Part shown: positions 27,960-37,403 of the stretch, piece after piece
Position numbering within the stretch: the first letter of the stretch is position 1
Layout of the letters: each line of letters opens with the position of its first letter
Origin: Superficieibacter sp. 1612_C1
GTDB taxonomy: Bacteria; Pseudomonadota; Gammaproteobacteria; Enterobacterales; Enterobacteriaceae
Length of the DNA stretch: 64,000 nucleotides
Direction: 5' to 3'
Assembly: GCF_015234305.1 (NCBI RefSeq)
Contig: NZ_JADGMI010000001.1
Coordinates: 248,001 to 312,000, forward strand
Made by a program: the position numbers and the translations under genes
Notes under the pieces: generated by a model
The model's database searches: none
The model's input: only the letters and a program-made list of their open reading frames with translations
Told to the model about the DNA's origin: nothing

Positions 27960-28682
27960 TTAGAACGGAAAATAAATCAACTCCACATCATCCTGCGTCA
28001 CTTTTACCATCGATCCTTCGCTGTGCCAGGCACCTAACACCACGCGAAACGCAGGCTCGCCATTAGCCGTAAGCTGATGCACTGCGGGGCGATGAGTATG
28101 ACCGTGGATCAGCCACTGTACGCGGTGGCGTTCCATCGCGTTGACCACCGCCTGCGGGTTGACGTCCATAATCTCCAGCGATTTGGTGGAGTTCGCCGCC
28201 TTGCTGTTGGAACGCATTTTCGCGGCGATCCGCTGGCGCACGAAGAGGGGGAGGGCCAGAAACAATTTTTGCAACCAGGGCTGGTGAACTTTGGCCCGAA
28301 ACGCCAGATAGCCTGTGTCGTCAGTACACAGCGTATCGCCGTGCAGGATCAACAATTTGCGGCCATATAGCTCGAGGACGTTTTCTTCCGCCAGCAGGAT
28401 CATGCCGCTTTCGCAGGCGAAGCGCTTGCCGAGCAGGAAATCGCGGTTGCCGTGGATGAAGTAGCAGGGCACGCCAGCATCGACCAGAGATTTAATCGCT
28501 GCGGCAATTTCGCGGTGCAGTGGTACCGGGTCGTCATCGCCAATCCACGCCTCAAACAGGTCGCCGAGAATATAGAGCGCGTCGGCCTTGCGGGCATCAC
28601 CCGCTAAAAAACGCAGAAAACCGGCGGTGATCGCCGGTTCTTCGGTACATAAGTGCAGATCTGCGATAAAAAGTGTTGCCAC
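27960..28682 (-). CDS. lpxH: UDP-2,3-diacylglucosamine hydrolase
   Basis: A 240-residue calcineurin-like phosphoesterase of lipid A synthesis that cuts UDP-diacylglucosamine to lipid X and UMP at the inner membrane. The Mn-binding motifs are [38 protein letters not shown] and [10 protein letters not shown]. The start is GTG at 28682, giving [11 protein letters not shown] exactly as in E. coli; a TTG three bases earlier is not needed. It follows ppiB with three bases between. Confidence 0.97.
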   Translation of the reverse strand: MATLFIADLHLCTEEPAITAGFLRFLAGDARKADALYILGDLFEAWIGDDDPVPLHREIAAAIKSLVDAGVPCYFIHGNRDFLLGKRFACESGMILLAEENVLELYGRKLLILHGDTLCTDDTGYLAFRAKVHQPWLQKLFLALPLFVRQRIAAKMRSNSKAANSTKSLEIMDVNPQAVVNAMERHRVQWLIHGHTHRPAVHQLTANGEPAFRVVLGAWHSEGSMVKVTQDDVELIYFPF

Positions 28683-28685
28683 CAA

Positions 28686-29180
28686 TTACTCGCTAACGTC
28701 CACGCTTTCAATGATTACGTCTTCTTTCGGCACGTCCTGATGCATGCCGCTGCGGCCAGTGGACACGCCTTTGATTTTCTCAACCACGTCCATGCCTTCA
28801 ACTACTTCAGCAAAGACACAGTAGCCCCAGCCCTGCAAGCTTTCACCGGAGAAGTTCAGGAAGTCGTTATCCGCCACGTTAATGAAGAACTGAGCCGTTG
28901 CAGAGTGCGGAGCCTGAGTACGGGCCATCGCCAGCGTGCCACGGGTGTTTTTCAGACCGTTATTGGCTTCGTTTTTGATCGCTTCTTTGGTTTCTTTCTG
29001 ACGCATACCGGGTTCAAAACCGCCACCCTGAATCATAAAGCCGTTGATCACACGGTGGAAAATGGTGTTGTTATAAAAACCTTCGCGGCAGTAGTCCAGG
29101 AAGTTTTTAACTGTTTCAGGCGCTTTGTCATCAAAGGTCTTGATTACGATATCGCCGTGATTAGTGTGGAATGTAACCAT
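28686..29180 (-). CDS. ppiB: Cytoplasmic peptidyl-prolyl cis-trans isomerase B
   Basis: A 164-residue cyclophilin without signal peptide (E. coli PpiB is 164). Active-site segments are [16 protein letters not shown] and [17 protein letters not shown]. It catalyses proline isomerisation during protein folding. It is upstream of lpxH on the same strand and divergent from cysS across a 176-bp spacer. Confidence 0.97.
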   Translation of the reverse strand: MVTFHTNHGDIVIKTFDDKAPETVKNFLDYCREGFYNNTIFHRVINGFMIQGGGFEPGMRQKETKEAIKNEANNGLKNTRGTLAMARTQAPHSATAQFFINVADNDFLNFSGESLQGWGYCVFAEVVEGMDVVEKIKGVSTGRSGMHQDVPKEDVIIESVDVSE

Positions 29181-29356
29181 TTTTGCATCCTGTTCCGTTA
29201 TAGTGGTGCGTCGACCCGACAGCGGGTCACAGCCAGAGGCATGTTATAGCATATGCGAGAGGTTCGATCATCCCGCAAAGTGTGCTGCTTCATCGCCAAA
29301 TTATAGGTATTATACGGCTTTTACGATCCACACACGTCTACTACATGGAATCTTCG

Positions 29357-30748
29357 ATGTTAAAAATTTTTAATACTCTGACGCGCCAAAAAGAGGAATT
29401 TAAACCTATTCATGCCGGGGAAGTGGGCATGTACGTGTGTGGTATCACCGTTTACGATCTCTGTCACATCGGTCATGGCCGTACGTTTGTCGCCTTCGAC
29501 GTGGTGGCGCGCTACCTGCGTTTTTTAGGTTACAGGCTGAAATACGTGCGTAACATCACCGATATTGACGACAAAATCATCAAACGTGCCAATGAAAACG
29601 GCGAGAGTTTTGTTTCACTTGTTGACCGGATGGTGAAAGAGATGCACGCGGATTTCGACGCGCTGAACATCCTGCGCCCGGACAGCGAACCGCGCGCCAC
29701 CCAGCATATCCATGAAATCATTGAGATCGTTGAACGGCTGATACAGCGCGGCCACGCTTACGTGGCGGATAACGGCGATGTGATGTTCTCCGTCGAAACC
29801 GATGCCGATTACGGCAAGCTGTCGCGTCAGGATCTGGACCAGCTCCAGGCGGGCGCACGCGTTGAAATCGCTGATGTGAAGCGTAATCCGATGGACTTCG
29901 TGCTGTGGAAGATGTCCAAGCCGGGCGAGCCAAGCTGGACCTCGCCGTGGGGCGAAGGGCGTCCGGGCTGGCATATCGAGTGCTCGGCGATGAACTGCAA
30001 GCAGTTGGGGTCGCACTTTGATATTCACGGCGGCGGCTCGGATCTCATGTTCCCGCACCACGAAAATGAAATCGCCCAGTCGACCTGCGCCCATGACGGC
30101 GAATACGTCAACTACTGGATGCACTCCGGGATGGTGATGGTTGACCGCGAGAAGATGTCGAAATCGCTCGGCAACTTCTTTACCGTGCGCGACGTGCTGA
30201 AGTACTACGACGCCGAAACCGTGCGCTACTTCCTGATGTCCGGTCACTATCGTAGCCAGCTTAACTACAGCGAAGAGAACCTCAAGCAGGCGCGTTCGGC
30301 GCTGGAGCGTCTGTATATCGCCCTGCGCGGCACCTCAAATACTGATGTGGCGTTTAGTCGCGGGGAGTATTACGAGAACCGCTTTAAAGATGCAATGGAT
30401 GATGATTTTAATACTCCAGAAGCGTACTCAGCACTTTTTGATTTAGCTAAAGAGATTAATAACGCTAAACAAACGGGCAATAATGAGGAAGCGAACGCCG
30501 CAGCGACCATGTTACGTAAGTTGGCTAAGGTACTGGGCCTGCTTGAGCAGGATCCGGAAGCCTTCCTGCAAAGCGGTGCGCAGGCTGACGACGGTGAAGT
30601 GGCGAATATTGAAGCATTGATCCAGCAGCGTCTGGACGCCCGTAAAGCGAAGGACTGGGCAGCGGCAGATGCAGCACGCGATCGTCTAAGCGAGATGGGG
30701 ATCGTGCTGGAAGACGGTCCGCAGGGAACCATCTGGCGTCGTAAATAA
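29357..30748 (+). CDS. cysS: Cysteinyl-tRNA synthetase
   Basis: A 463-residue class I aminoacyl-tRNA synthetase (E. coli CysS is 461). It has the HIGH motif at 37-40, Zn ligand Cys28 ([10 protein letters not shown]), and further Zn-site residues in the ECSAMNC and HHENEIAQ segments. The KMSKS loop ([11 protein letters not shown]) and a C-terminal anticodon-binding region are present. The start at 29357 gives [11 protein letters not shown] as in E. coli; an ATG at 29345 and a longer frame exist but add non-conserved residues. Confidence 0.98.
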   Translation: MLKIFNTLTRQKEEFKPIHAGEVGMYVCGITVYDLCHIGHGRTFVAFDVVARYLRFLGYRLKYVRNITDIDDKIIKRANENGESFVSLVDRMVKEMHADFDALNILRPDSEPRATQHIHEIIEIVERLIQRGHAYVADNGDVMFSVETDADYGKLSRQDLDQLQAGARVEIADVKRNPMDFVLWKMSKPGEPSWTSPWGEGRPGWHIECSAMNCKQLGSHFDIHGGGSDLMFPHHENEIAQSTCAHDGEYVNYWMHSGMVMVDREKMSKSLGNFFTVRDVLKYYDAETVRYFLMSGHYRSQLNYSEENLKQARSALERLYIALRGTSNTDVAFSRGEYYENRFKDAMDDDFNTPEAYSALFDLAKEINNAKQTGNNEEANAAATMLRKLAKVLGLLEQDPEAFLQSGAQADDGEVANIEALIQQRLDARKAKDWAAADAARDRLSEMGIVLEDGPQGTIWRRK

Positions 30749-30761
30749 CTCCGGGGAACGA

Positions 30762-30870
30762 ATGCCGGATGGCGACGCTGACGCGTCTTATCCGGCCTAC
30801 AAAAGTTAATACTCTACCTTCAGCGCACGAATAATGTAGGCCGGGTAAGGCGAAGCCGCCACCCGGCATT
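30762..30870. repeat. REP pair downstream of cysS
   Basis: ATGCCGGATGGCG...TATCCGGCCTAC (30762-30800) and, after 35 bp, GTAGGCCGGGTAAGGCG...CCACCCGGCATT (30836-30870) in opposite orientation. It lies between convergent cysS and ybcI and is a typical BIME. Confidence 0.88.
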
Positions 30871-30903
30871 TTCGACGCAAGGGCAAACTTACACCAACCC
30901 TCG

Positions 30904-31428
30904 TTACCGTCTGCGCCACCACCACAGCATCCCCGCCAGCAGCACGCCCGGCAACCACACCCACATCAACTCTGACACAATAACCTGATGTCCGTAAGGC
31001 GTGGTATAGCGTGACAGCGCGAACGGCGCGACCTTAATCACCTGCCACGGCGCGAAAAAGCGTTCATCCGACCACGGCCATAGCCAGCCGACGCCTTTAC
31101 CGCCGGTAGTGACCGAATCCAGCAGGCTATGCGACAGCAGCGATACGGTGAGAAACAGCCAGCAGCGCACCAGTCCGGCCTTAAACCATCGTCGCCCGGC
31201 CAGCACGCAGAGCAGCGGCACCACAAAAGCAAAAAGCAGGGAGTGGGTAAAGCCGCGGTGACCGAACATATTGCCGTACGCAATGCCGAAGTGAAAAGAC
31301 AGCACATCCGCATCCGGCAGCATGGCGAGTACCACCCCGGCGAACAGCAGGCGCGGCGGGATAATGCGTAACCCCAGTCCAGCGCCCAGACACAGAGGAA
31401 CGGCGGCATGAGTAATGATGGTTGGCAT
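30904..31428 (-). CDS. ybcI: Inner-membrane metal-dependent hydrolase family protein YbcI
   Basis: A 174-residue protein of the YdjM/LexA-regulated DUF457 family (E. coli YbcI is 173). Several hydrophobic helices alternate with conserved polar motifs THAAVPLC, PDADVLSF, GHRGFTHS and SHSLLDSVTTGGKG, which look like metal ligands at the membrane. The C-terminus is WWWRRR. The biochemical function is unknown. It is a monocistronic gene after the cysS REP region. Confidence 0.9.
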   Translation of the reverse strand: MPTIITHAAVPLCLGAGLGLRIIPPRLLFAGVVLAMLPDADVLSFHFGIAYGNMFGHRGFTHSLLFAFVVPLLCVLAGRRWFKAGLVRCWLFLTVSLLSHSLLDSVTTGGKGVGWLWPWSDERFFAPWQVIKVAPFALSRYTTPYGHQVIVSELMWVWLPGVLLAGMLWWWRRR

Positions 31429-31518
31429 AACGGCTTATCCGCAACGTGATAATCAGGCCGTTATACGTCTGTCAGGCGGAGATGTACAGAAGGCGCGCTG
31501 GGCATCACTCTGAAAATC

Positions 31519-32535
31519 TCAGGCCGACTCGCGCACCACCAGTTGCCCCGAGAGCGTAACGCGCTGATTAAGCAATTCCGGCTCGTTGATTTTGCGGATC
31601 ATCAGCGTCGCGGCCTGGCGGCCCGACTCTTCGCTGGCGGAGGAGACATAGGTAAACGATGGCGAGGTCAGATTCACATGCAGCATATCTTCAAACCCCA
31701 GTAGCGCCACCTGCTGCGTCAGAAACACATCTTTACCCACCGTGCGTCCGACCTGATGAATACCGTTAATACAGCCGATAATAGCATCCGGCGAGTGGCA
31801 GAGCAGGGCAGTGATGGTGTTGTTATTTTCCAGTAAATGCCGGGTGGCATTACTGACGGCGCGGGTATCTTCGCTACAGGCGGCAACCGCTTCATCACGA
31901 TAGACCATCCCGCTTTGCGTCAATGCGCTGCGAAAACCTAACAGCCGTTGATGACGAATGCGATCGTTCTCATTGCCGCCAACATACGCGATGCTGCGAT
32001 GCCCGCGCTCAATCAGGTAGCGCGTGGCAAGCGTGGCCGCCTGACGGTTGTCGCGCATCACCAGATTACACTCTTCCTCTATCAGTGACTGCGACACCAC
32101 CACCAGCGGCAGCGGACAATGGCGGATTTGAGAGGGCAGTTTCGCTGAGGTCGTATCAGAGGAGAGATAGATAACGCCCGCCACACCCTGTTGTTTAAAA
32201 GAGAGCAGGCAGCGTTCCAGATGCTCGCCTTCGTTGAGCGGCTGGCCGAGAAACACCATAAACCCTTGCTTCTCCAGCTCCTGTACGATGCTGGCCATCA
32301 CTTTAATCGAGTAGCTGTCGCTGAAGTCACGCAGAATAAGGCCAATCAGATTCGAGCGATTCGCGCGCAGGTTGGCCGCCGCCACGTTATGCACGTAGCC
32401 CAGCTTGTTGATAGCGACGTGGACTTTTTCAATCGTCGCGCTGGAAATTTTCCCTTTCTGACGCAGCACCAGAGAAACGGTAGAAACAGAGACCCCCGCT
32501 TCTCGTGCGACATCAATAATACTGACCTTCTTCAA
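31519..32535 (-). CDS. LacI-family regulator (MalI-like)
   Basis: A 338-residue LacI-type repressor. The N-terminal helix-turn-helix VSIIDVAREAGVSVSTVSLVL, the hinge and a periplasmic-binding-like effector domain are complete. Sequence style (VSTVSLVLRQKGKIS) is close to MalI. The start is TTG at 32535 with GGGAG upstream; no ATG fits. It is downstream of a MalX-like PTS permease gene on the same strand, and a perfect palindrome before that gene is its probable operator. A 14-bp hairpin separates the two genes. Confidence 0.88.
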   Translation of the reverse strand: MKKVSIIDVAREAGVSVSTVSLVLRQKGKISSATIEKVHVAINKLGYVHNVAAANLRANRSNLIGLILRDFSDSYSIKVMASIVQELEKQGFMVFLGQPLNEGEHLERCLLSFKQQGVAGVIYLSSDTTSAKLPSQIRHCPLPLVVVSQSLIEEECNLVMRDNRQAATLATRYLIERGHRSIAYVGGNENDRIRHQRLLGFRSALTQSGMVYRDEAVAACSEDTRAVSNATRHLLENNNTITALLCHSPDAIIGCINGIHQVGRTVGKDVFLTQQVALLGFEDMLHVNLTSPSFTYVSSASEESGRQAATLMIRKINEPELLNQRVTLSGQLVVRESA

Positions 32536-32556
32536 GTCTGCTCCCTGAAATCAGAT

Positions 32557-32590
32557 GCCTCGCCTCCTGAAACGGCTCAGGAGGCGAGGC
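32557..32590 (-). terminator. Strong intercistronic hairpin between PTS gene and LacI gene
   Basis: A perfect 14-bp stem GCCTCGCCTCCTGA / TCAGGAGGCGAGGC with the loop AACGGC, located six bases after the PTS stop codon and 22 bases before the regulator start. There is no T-run on the minus strand, so it more likely protects the PTS mRNA 3' end or partly attenuates the regulator than fully terminates. Confidence 0.65.
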
Positions 32591-32595
32591 TATCA

Positions 32596-34095
32596 TCATT
32601 TGCCAATCATTGACGACATCGTTTGTGCGATAAACTGCGCGCGAGCACCAAAAATAATCTGCACGCCCTTATCGCCGACGTAGACCACACCGCGCGCGCC
32701 TATGCCGTTAAGCCCGTCTTTATCGACCATATCGCCTTTCGCCACTTCCAGACGCAGGCGGGTAATACAGGCACCGACAGAGTTGATGTTCTGCTCACCG
32801 CCAATCAGACCGATAATTTCCGAGGCCAGCTCGTCGTCTGTTTTTGCACTGGCATCAGCGGTGACTTCCGTGCGTCCCGGCGTTTTAACATCAAAGCGGC
32901 GGATCACAAAGCGGAAGGTGAAGTAATAGATCAGTGCCATCGGCACCCCAACGATAATCGCATTGAGGAAGTTGGTCTGATAGCCGTTAAACGAGGGCAG
33001 TATACCAAATGAGATGTAGTCGATAAGCCCGGCAGAGAACGATTTTGCGATGTGCGCATGGAGTAAATACATGCACATATACGAAAGACCCGCCATGATG
33101 GCGTTAAACACATACAACACCGGCGCGACAAAAATAAAGGTAAATTCGACGGGCTCGGTGATGCCGGTTAAAAAGCAGGTTAAGCCCGCAGAGAACAGGA
33201 TACCCGCCGCGATCTTTTTGTTGCGGGTATGCGCTTCCTGATACATTGCCAGACAGGCGGCGGGCAGGGCAAACAGCATCAGCGGGAACTCGCCCTGCAT
33301 AAATTTACCGGCGTTCTGGTAAGAATCGCTGCTAAAGGATTTCACGCCATCTTCCAGCATTTTGAACCAGATAGTCTGGTCGCCGTGGATCACCTGACCG
33401 GCCTGGGTAGTGTAATCGCCGAAGGAGTACCAGAATGATGGATACCAGATGTGATGCAGACCCAGCGGGATCAGCGCACGTTCGACAAGTCCAAAAATAA
33501 AGGTCGATGCTGCCTGATTATCGCCGTTCACAATGACCGACAGAGCATCAATCCCCGCCTGAATATGCTGCCAGATATAAGGTAACAGCAGGCCCATGAT
33601 GAACGACAGAAACGCGGTAGCGATGGCCACAAAACGCTTACCCGAGAAGAAGCCGAGAAACTCCGGCAGCTGCATGGTGTGGAATTTGTTATAGCACCAC
33701 GCCGCGAGGATCCCGCAAATCAGCCCGCCGAAGACGCCCATTTGCAGCGTCGGAATGCCGACAACCATTGCATATTTGCCGCCCTGCGACGCCATTTCCG
33801 GCGTAATGGACAGCATGGTACTGATAGTGATGTTAGTGACGAAGACTGAGACCGCCGCCGATAACGCTGCGATACCCGATTCCGACGCCAGCCCCACGGC
33901 CGAACCAATAGCGAACAGCATGGGCAGGTTGTCAAAAATGACCCCGCCCGCGTTCATCATCAGCGGCAGATGGAACTTGTCCCCGAACGCCAGCAATAAG
34001 CCGGCCGCTGGCAACAGTGAAATTGGCAGCATTAATGCGCGACCAATCATAGAGAGCTTTGAAAGCGATTTTACAAACCCTGATATCAGACTCAT
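32596..34095 (-). CDS. PTS glucose/maltose-type permease EIICB
   Basis: A 499-residue fused EIIC-EIIB of the glucose family. The N-terminal domain has about ten membrane segments (GRALMLPISLLPAAGLLLAFG, LGLHHIWYPSFWYS, GITEPVEFTFIF). The C-terminal EIIB domain carries the phosphorylated Cys443 in GACITRLRL. Such proteins need a separate EIIA (Crr). A MalX-like relation is suggested by the adjacent MalI-like regulator; glucose, maltose or glucosamine-type sugars are possible. The start at 34095 has GGGGGAA eight bases upstream. Confidence 0.88.
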   Translation of the reverse strand: MSLISGFVKSLSKLSMIGRALMLPISLLPAAGLLLAFGDKFHLPLMMNAGGVIFDNLPMLFAIGSAVGLASESGIAALSAAVSVFVTNITISTMLSITPEMASQGGKYAMVVGIPTLQMGVFGGLICGILAAWCYNKFHTMQLPEFLGFFSGKRFVAIATAFLSFIMGLLLPYIWQHIQAGIDALSVIVNGDNQAASTFIFGLVERALIPLGLHHIWYPSFWYSFGDYTTQAGQVIHGDQTIWFKMLEDGVKSFSSDSYQNAGKFMQGEFPLMLFALPAACLAMYQEAHTRNKKIAAGILFSAGLTCFLTGITEPVEFTFIFVAPVLYVFNAIMAGLSYMCMYLLHAHIAKSFSAGLIDYISFGILPSFNGYQTNFLNAIIVGVPMALIYYFTFRFVIRRFDVKTPGRTEVTADASAKTDDELASEIIGLIGGEQNINSVGACITRLRLEVAKGDMVDKDGLNGIGARGVVYVGDKGVQIIFGARAQFIAQTMSSMIGK

Positions 34096-34159
34096 GCTGA
34101 CTTCCCCCGGTGTTGGCACACTACGCGCCCGATCTTTTATTATGTGAGTATAACGTTTT

Positions 34160-34175
34160 AGTAGAACGTTCTACT
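34160..34175. promoter_or_regulatory. LacI-type operator before the PTS gene
   Basis: A perfect 16-bp palindrome AGTAGAACGTTCTACT with the CG centre typical of LacI-family sites, 65 bp upstream of the permease start. An adjacent TATAACGTTTTA could be a weaker half or second site. Confidence 0.6.
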
Positions 34176-34296
34176 TATCGTGTGAGATCGCAGTAAAACT
34201 GGCAACAGAAATTTCACCGCCAGTCAGAGGAAATCGTAATTCTTTGAAGTGGATCGGATAATGAGCCCTTATGACTAAGGGCTTTTCAGGAAAGGC

Positions 34297-34509
34297 TTAT
34301 GCGGTAACGGTCACTTTTTGTCTGTCAAAGGCGACGGTCTGACCGGCCACGATTTTGCAGCGCTTGCGCGTTTCAACCGCGCCATCAACGGTTACCTGGC
34401 CTTCAGCGATGACAATTTTCGCCTGTGCGCCGCTTTCGCTCCAGCCTTCCAGCTTCAGCAGATCGCACAGTTCAACGTGCGGGTGTTTCCCTAAGGAGAA
34501 TGTAGCCAT
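34297..34509 (-). CDS. ybcJ: S4-domain RNA-binding protein YbcJ
   Basis: A 70-residue protein, as in E. coli. It is essentially a single S4-like RNA-binding fold (VELCDLLKLEGWSESGAQAKIVIAEGQV, VETRKRCKI). A role in RNA or ribosome metabolism is presumed. The start at 34509 is chosen over the longer frame to 34563 because it directly follows the folD stop and gives MATFSLGKHPHVEL. It is co-transcribed with folD. Confidence 0.92.
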   Translation of the reverse strand: MATFSLGKHPHVELCDLLKLEGWSESGAQAKIVIAEGQVTVDGAVETRKRCKIVAGQTVAFDRQKVTVTA

Positions 34510-34510
34510 C

Positions 34511-35377
34511 TTACGCGACCTCCACGTCGTGATACTCTTCGCAAGCCTGTAGTGTATTTTCAATCAGCGTGGCAACGGTCATCGGACCGACGCCGCCCGG
34601 AACCGGTGTGATAAATGAGGCGCGTTCAACGGCGTCTTCAAACACCACATCGCCGACCACTTTGCCGTTTTCCAGACGGTTGATACCGACATCAATCACG
34701 ATAGCGCCTTTTTTGATCCACTCGCCGGGAATAAAACCGGGTTTACCGACGGCCACGATCAGCAGATCGGCATGTTCAACGTGATGACGCAGATTGCGGG
34801 TGAAACGGTGGGTCACCGTGGTGGTGCAGCCAGCCAGCAGCAGCTCCATACTCATCGGGCGACCGACGATATTGGACGCGCCAATGACCACCGCGTTCAG
34901 ACCGTAGGTATCAATGTTATAACGCTCCAGCAGCGTTACAATCCCGCGCGGCGTACAGGGACGCAGACGCGGCGCGCGCTGGCACAGGCGGCCAACGTTA
35001 TAAGGGTGAAAACCATCGACGTCTTTATCCGGACGAATGCGTTCCAGCACCTTCACATTGTCGATACCGGCAGGCAGCGGAAGCTGCACCAGAATACCGT
35101 CAATTGCGGTATCGTTGTTCAGCTTATCGATCAGCTCAAGCAGCTCGGCTTCGCTGGTGGTCGCAGGAAGATCGTATGAGCGGGAGATAAAGCCCACCTC
35201 TTCACACGCTTTGCGTTTACTGCCAACGTAAATCTGCGACGCCGGGTTGCTGCCGACCAGTACCACGGCCAGCCCCGGCGCGCGTTTTCCGGCTGCGATG
35301 CGGACCTTCACTTTTTCCGCAACCTCAGAGCGCACCTGCTGCGCAATCGTTTTACCATCAATAATCGTTGCTGCCAT
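34511..35377 (-). CDS. folD: Methylenetetrahydrofolate dehydrogenase/cyclohydrolase
   Basis: A 288-residue bifunctional enzyme, the length of E. coli FolD. It interconverts 5,10-methylene-, 5,10-methenyl- and 10-formyl-THF. Catalytic Y50 and K54 are in [15 protein letters not shown], and the NADP-binding [18 protein letters not shown] and the [12 protein letters not shown] motif follow. The start at 35377 gives [15 protein letters not shown]; the frame to 35401 is not needed. The next gene upstream on the other strand is the tRNA-Arg gene. Confidence 0.97.
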   Translation of the reverse strand: MAATIIDGKTIAQQVRSEVAEKVKVRIAAGKRAPGLAVVLVGSNPASQIYVGSKRKACEEVGFISRSYDLPATTSEAELLELIDKLNNDTAIDGILVQLPLPAGIDNVKVLERIRPDKDVDGFHPYNVGRLCQRAPRLRPCTPRGIVTLLERYNIDTYGLNAVVIGASNIVGRPMSMELLLAGCTTTVTHRFTRNLRHHVEHADLLIVAVGKPGFIPGEWIKKGAIVIDVGINRLENGKVVGDVVFEDAVERASFITPVPGGVGPMTVATLIENTLQACEEYHDVEVA

Positions 35378-35535
35378 CAGAGAGAGGATTCCATCTGTCA
35401 CAATACATAAGTGGGATGGTTATATTTTGTCAGAAGCGCGGCGTGCTGTCAGTCTTCGTTTTTGATATTCGTCACTTTTCAGCGGTGGGAGGCCAGCTGG
35501 GGCGCTTATTTACCGAGCATCCAGTTGTAAAGCCA

Positions 35536-35563
35536 TTGACTCAGCAGGCATTGACCGTATAAT
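35536..35563 (+). promoter_or_regulatory. Sigma-70 promoter of the tRNA-Arg gene
   Basis: TTGACT (35536-35541), a 16-bp spacer and a perfect TATAAT (35558-35563), followed by a GC-containing discriminator TTCCACGCG before the tRNA at 35606. A GC-rich discriminator is typical of stringently controlled tRNA promoters. Confidence 0.8.
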
Positions 35564-35605
35564 TCCACGCGTTTCACCCACCGCGAAGCTATCCCGCTTC
35601 TCAGT

Positions 35606-35682
35606 GCGCCCTTAGCTCAGTTGGATAGAGCAACGACCTTCTAAGTCGTGGGTCACAGGTTCGAATCCTGTAGGGCGTACCA
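35606..35682 (+). tRNA. argU: tRNA-Arg (anticodon UCU, reads AGA/AGG)
   Basis: A 77-nt cloverleaf: acceptor GCGCCCT / AGGGCGT (the first pair is G-U), D-arm AGCTCAGTTGGATAGAGC, anticodon arm ACGAC-CTTCTAA-GTCGT with anticodon TCT at 35640-35642, T-arm with GGTTCGAATCC, and encoded CCA. It matches E. coli argU except for a few bases in the T-stem and acceptor. argU is a common phage integration site, but no integrase lies next to it here. Confidence 0.97.
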
Positions 35683-35759
35683 TTTCTCCTGATATTTTGT
35701 CTCAAAAATACCCCAGCTTGCCCGAAAGCCGCAACGGAATGAGAGAGGCAGCCAGGCAC

Positions 35760-36230
35760 TCACAAAAGCTTGTTCATATTTATCCCCGTAACGCAAAACC
35801 CATTCGCTGAGTACAGCTGTCTCGCCTGCTGATTACCCTCCGCAACCCGCAGTTTCAACTGCATAAATTCTTCCGCACGCAATTTTTGCTCAAGCGCTTT
35901 CATGGCCGCGCTACCGTAGCCTTGACGTCTGAAGCGCTCAAAAATATAAAAATCATTGATATACGCCGACTTCAGCACGGTGTCTGCCTTATACCAGAAA
36001 TAACCAATATGCTGTTCCGAACCATCCTGCTGAAGGGTGATACACAGGACAATCTGGTCCGGCGTCTGTTCCGCCTGCGGAAAACTCTGTTCCGCATCGC
36101 GGGTGGCCTGCGTCAGCGCATCCTGTTCAGAGAGGCGATAATTTACCGTGATTTCAGCGGCGTAATCCTGAATGAAATAGTCGAGAAAAGCAGAAAACTC
36201 GTCCTTATGGATTGGCCTTAACGCGATCAT
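35760..36230 (-). CDS. GNAT-family N-acetyltransferase
   Basis: A 156-residue GNAT protein. The acetyl-CoA pyrophosphate-binding motif is RRQGYGSAAM preceded by the YINDFYIFERF strand; the C-terminal strand ends ANGFCVTGINMNK. The substrate (protein N-terminus, amine or antibiotic) cannot be told. AGGAG lies five bases before the ATG at 36230; a longer frame to 36299 is unsupported. Confidence 0.85.
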   Translation of the reverse strand: MIALRPIHKDEFSAFLDYFIQDYAAEITVNYRLSEQDALTQATRDAEQSFPQAEQTPDQIVLCITLQQDGSEQHIGYFWYKADTVLKSAYINDFYIFERFRRQGYGSAAMKALEQKLRAEEFMQLKLRVAEGNQQARQLYSANGFCVTGINMNKLL

Positions 36231-36390
36231 AGGTTCTCCTGAGGGGACTACTAATAACGCCCATTTTTTTAAGATGATATCGCCAGTCCCGGTTATCAAT
36301 GCCCACTATATTTGGCAGGCAAAGCGCCGTTATCTTGCTGAATGGCTGTGGTAAGGTCATTACCCCTGTACCGACATAAACGGCTAAACC

Positions 36391-36813
36391 ATGCTTTCAG
36401 CGCTTGATAAATTAAAATCCCGCTACCCAAAGGCGCACGTCTGGTCGTTTGGCGACTCCGCTGAGATGGCGGACGAACTGGCACAGTTAGTGATTGCCGG
36501 CGATAAACAAGCCAGCTGTGGTTCGTTAGCCGCCTGGCAGCAGGGTGATGAGACGGTCTCACCGGGAGACTATCATATCGTGCTGGATGGGCGTGAAAAT
36601 CCGGCCTGTGTGATCAGAACCACCAGCCTGAAAATGATCCGCTTTAATGAGGTCACCGCGCAAGATGCCGCCGCAGAGGGTGAGGGTGATAAGAGCCTGC
36701 AATACTGGCGCAAAGAGCATCAGGAATTTTTTACGCGGGAAGGAACGTTCAGCGAAGAGATGGAATTAATTTTCGAAACGTTCGTGCTGGTCGAATCCGT
36801 TCTGCGCGATTAA
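36391..36813 (+). CDS. ASCH-domain protein
   Basis: A 140-residue protein made of one ASCH (PUA-like) beta-barrel domain, with the family pattern WSFGDSAEMADELAQLVIAGDK, then GDYHIVLDGRENPACVIRTTS and EGEGDKSLQYWRKEHQEFF. Such proteins are thought to bind RNA or modified nucleosides; the related YqfB is an N4-acetylcytidine amidohydrolase, but this longer type is different. It is divergent from the GNAT gene. A palindromic hairpin follows. Confidence 0.82.
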   Translation: MLSALDKLKSRYPKAHVWSFGDSAEMADELAQLVIAGDKQASCGSLAAWQQGDETVSPGDYHIVLDGRENPACVIRTTSLKMIRFNEVTAQDAAAEGEGDKSLQYWRKEHQEFFTREGTFSEEMELIFETFVLVESVLRD

Positions 36814-36828
36814 AGGGCGTTACGCGTC

Positions 36829-36858
36829 GTCGGGTTGTCACGCTAGCGTGATGGCCCG
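36829..36858 (+). terminator. Hairpin after the ASCH gene
   Basis: TCGGG and CCCGA flank the perfect inner palindrome TCACGCTAGCGTGA, giving a stem of about 12 pairs with a small internal loop. It lies roughly 20 bp after the stop, with only a mixed T-containing sequence behind it. Confidence 0.5.
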
Positions 36859-37403
36859 AGGAATATACTTATTCCTGTTCTTCGCTCCGCTTCCCTTGTC
36901 TGTCGTTTCGCCTTTAATATCCTAATTAGTTACAACATACTTAAAGGTCGAAGTAGTCGAAAAACGTTGGCCCCGATCCTGAAATAATAGTCTTTATTGC
37001 CAAATGAATTGTTCTTAATTCAGAACAATTGGTATTTATCTTAAAACAGGTAAATCATTATTTTGGTATTGCTTAAGAAATTAAGCATATTGTATTTGAT
37101 AAATTAGGTTTTCATATAAAACAAAGGGTTATGCATTAAATTTAGAGGGGTCTTATTTTATTTTAAATCCTGTAATGTGACCATCCTCATAAAACCATTT
37201 TATCGCGATAGACGCCTGCGGATATTTCCTCCTATTGTATATGTATTGTATACAATTCGTTTTTAGCTATTTTCCCGATTCACGCTGTAAAAGTACGTGT
37301 ATTTGTTGTGTCGCCAACACCGTTTCACATTACCGATTTATCACGCTGTAAATACATATAAAAATCATAGTCTTTATACTGATAATTAATGAGGTCAGCT
37401 GCA
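36859..37403. promoter_or_regulatory. Long AT-rich control region of the sugar-acid cassette
   Basis: About 545 bp without a credible gene on either strand. Notable elements are the palindrome ATTGTATACAAT (37245-37256) and a 12-bp direct repeat TCACGCTGTAAA at 37280-37291 and 37341-37352 (61 bp apart). The remainder is AT-rich with no clear structure. It probably holds the promoter for the downstream MFS-GntR-dgoKA-type genes. Confidence 0.55.
37245..37256. promoter_or_regulatory. GntR/FCD-type operator
   Basis: Perfect palindrome ATTGTATACAAT, the TTGTATACAA form typical of FadR-subfamily (FCD) GntR regulators. It is 147 bp upstream of the transporter start; a degenerate TATTGTATA precedes it. 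The likely ligand is the GntR protein encoded at 38777. Confidence 0.6.

Noticed and set aside
35683-35759. Possible phage attachment remnant just after the tRNA-Arg gene
   Set aside because: I found no second copy of the tRNA 3' end within the window and no integrase fragment.
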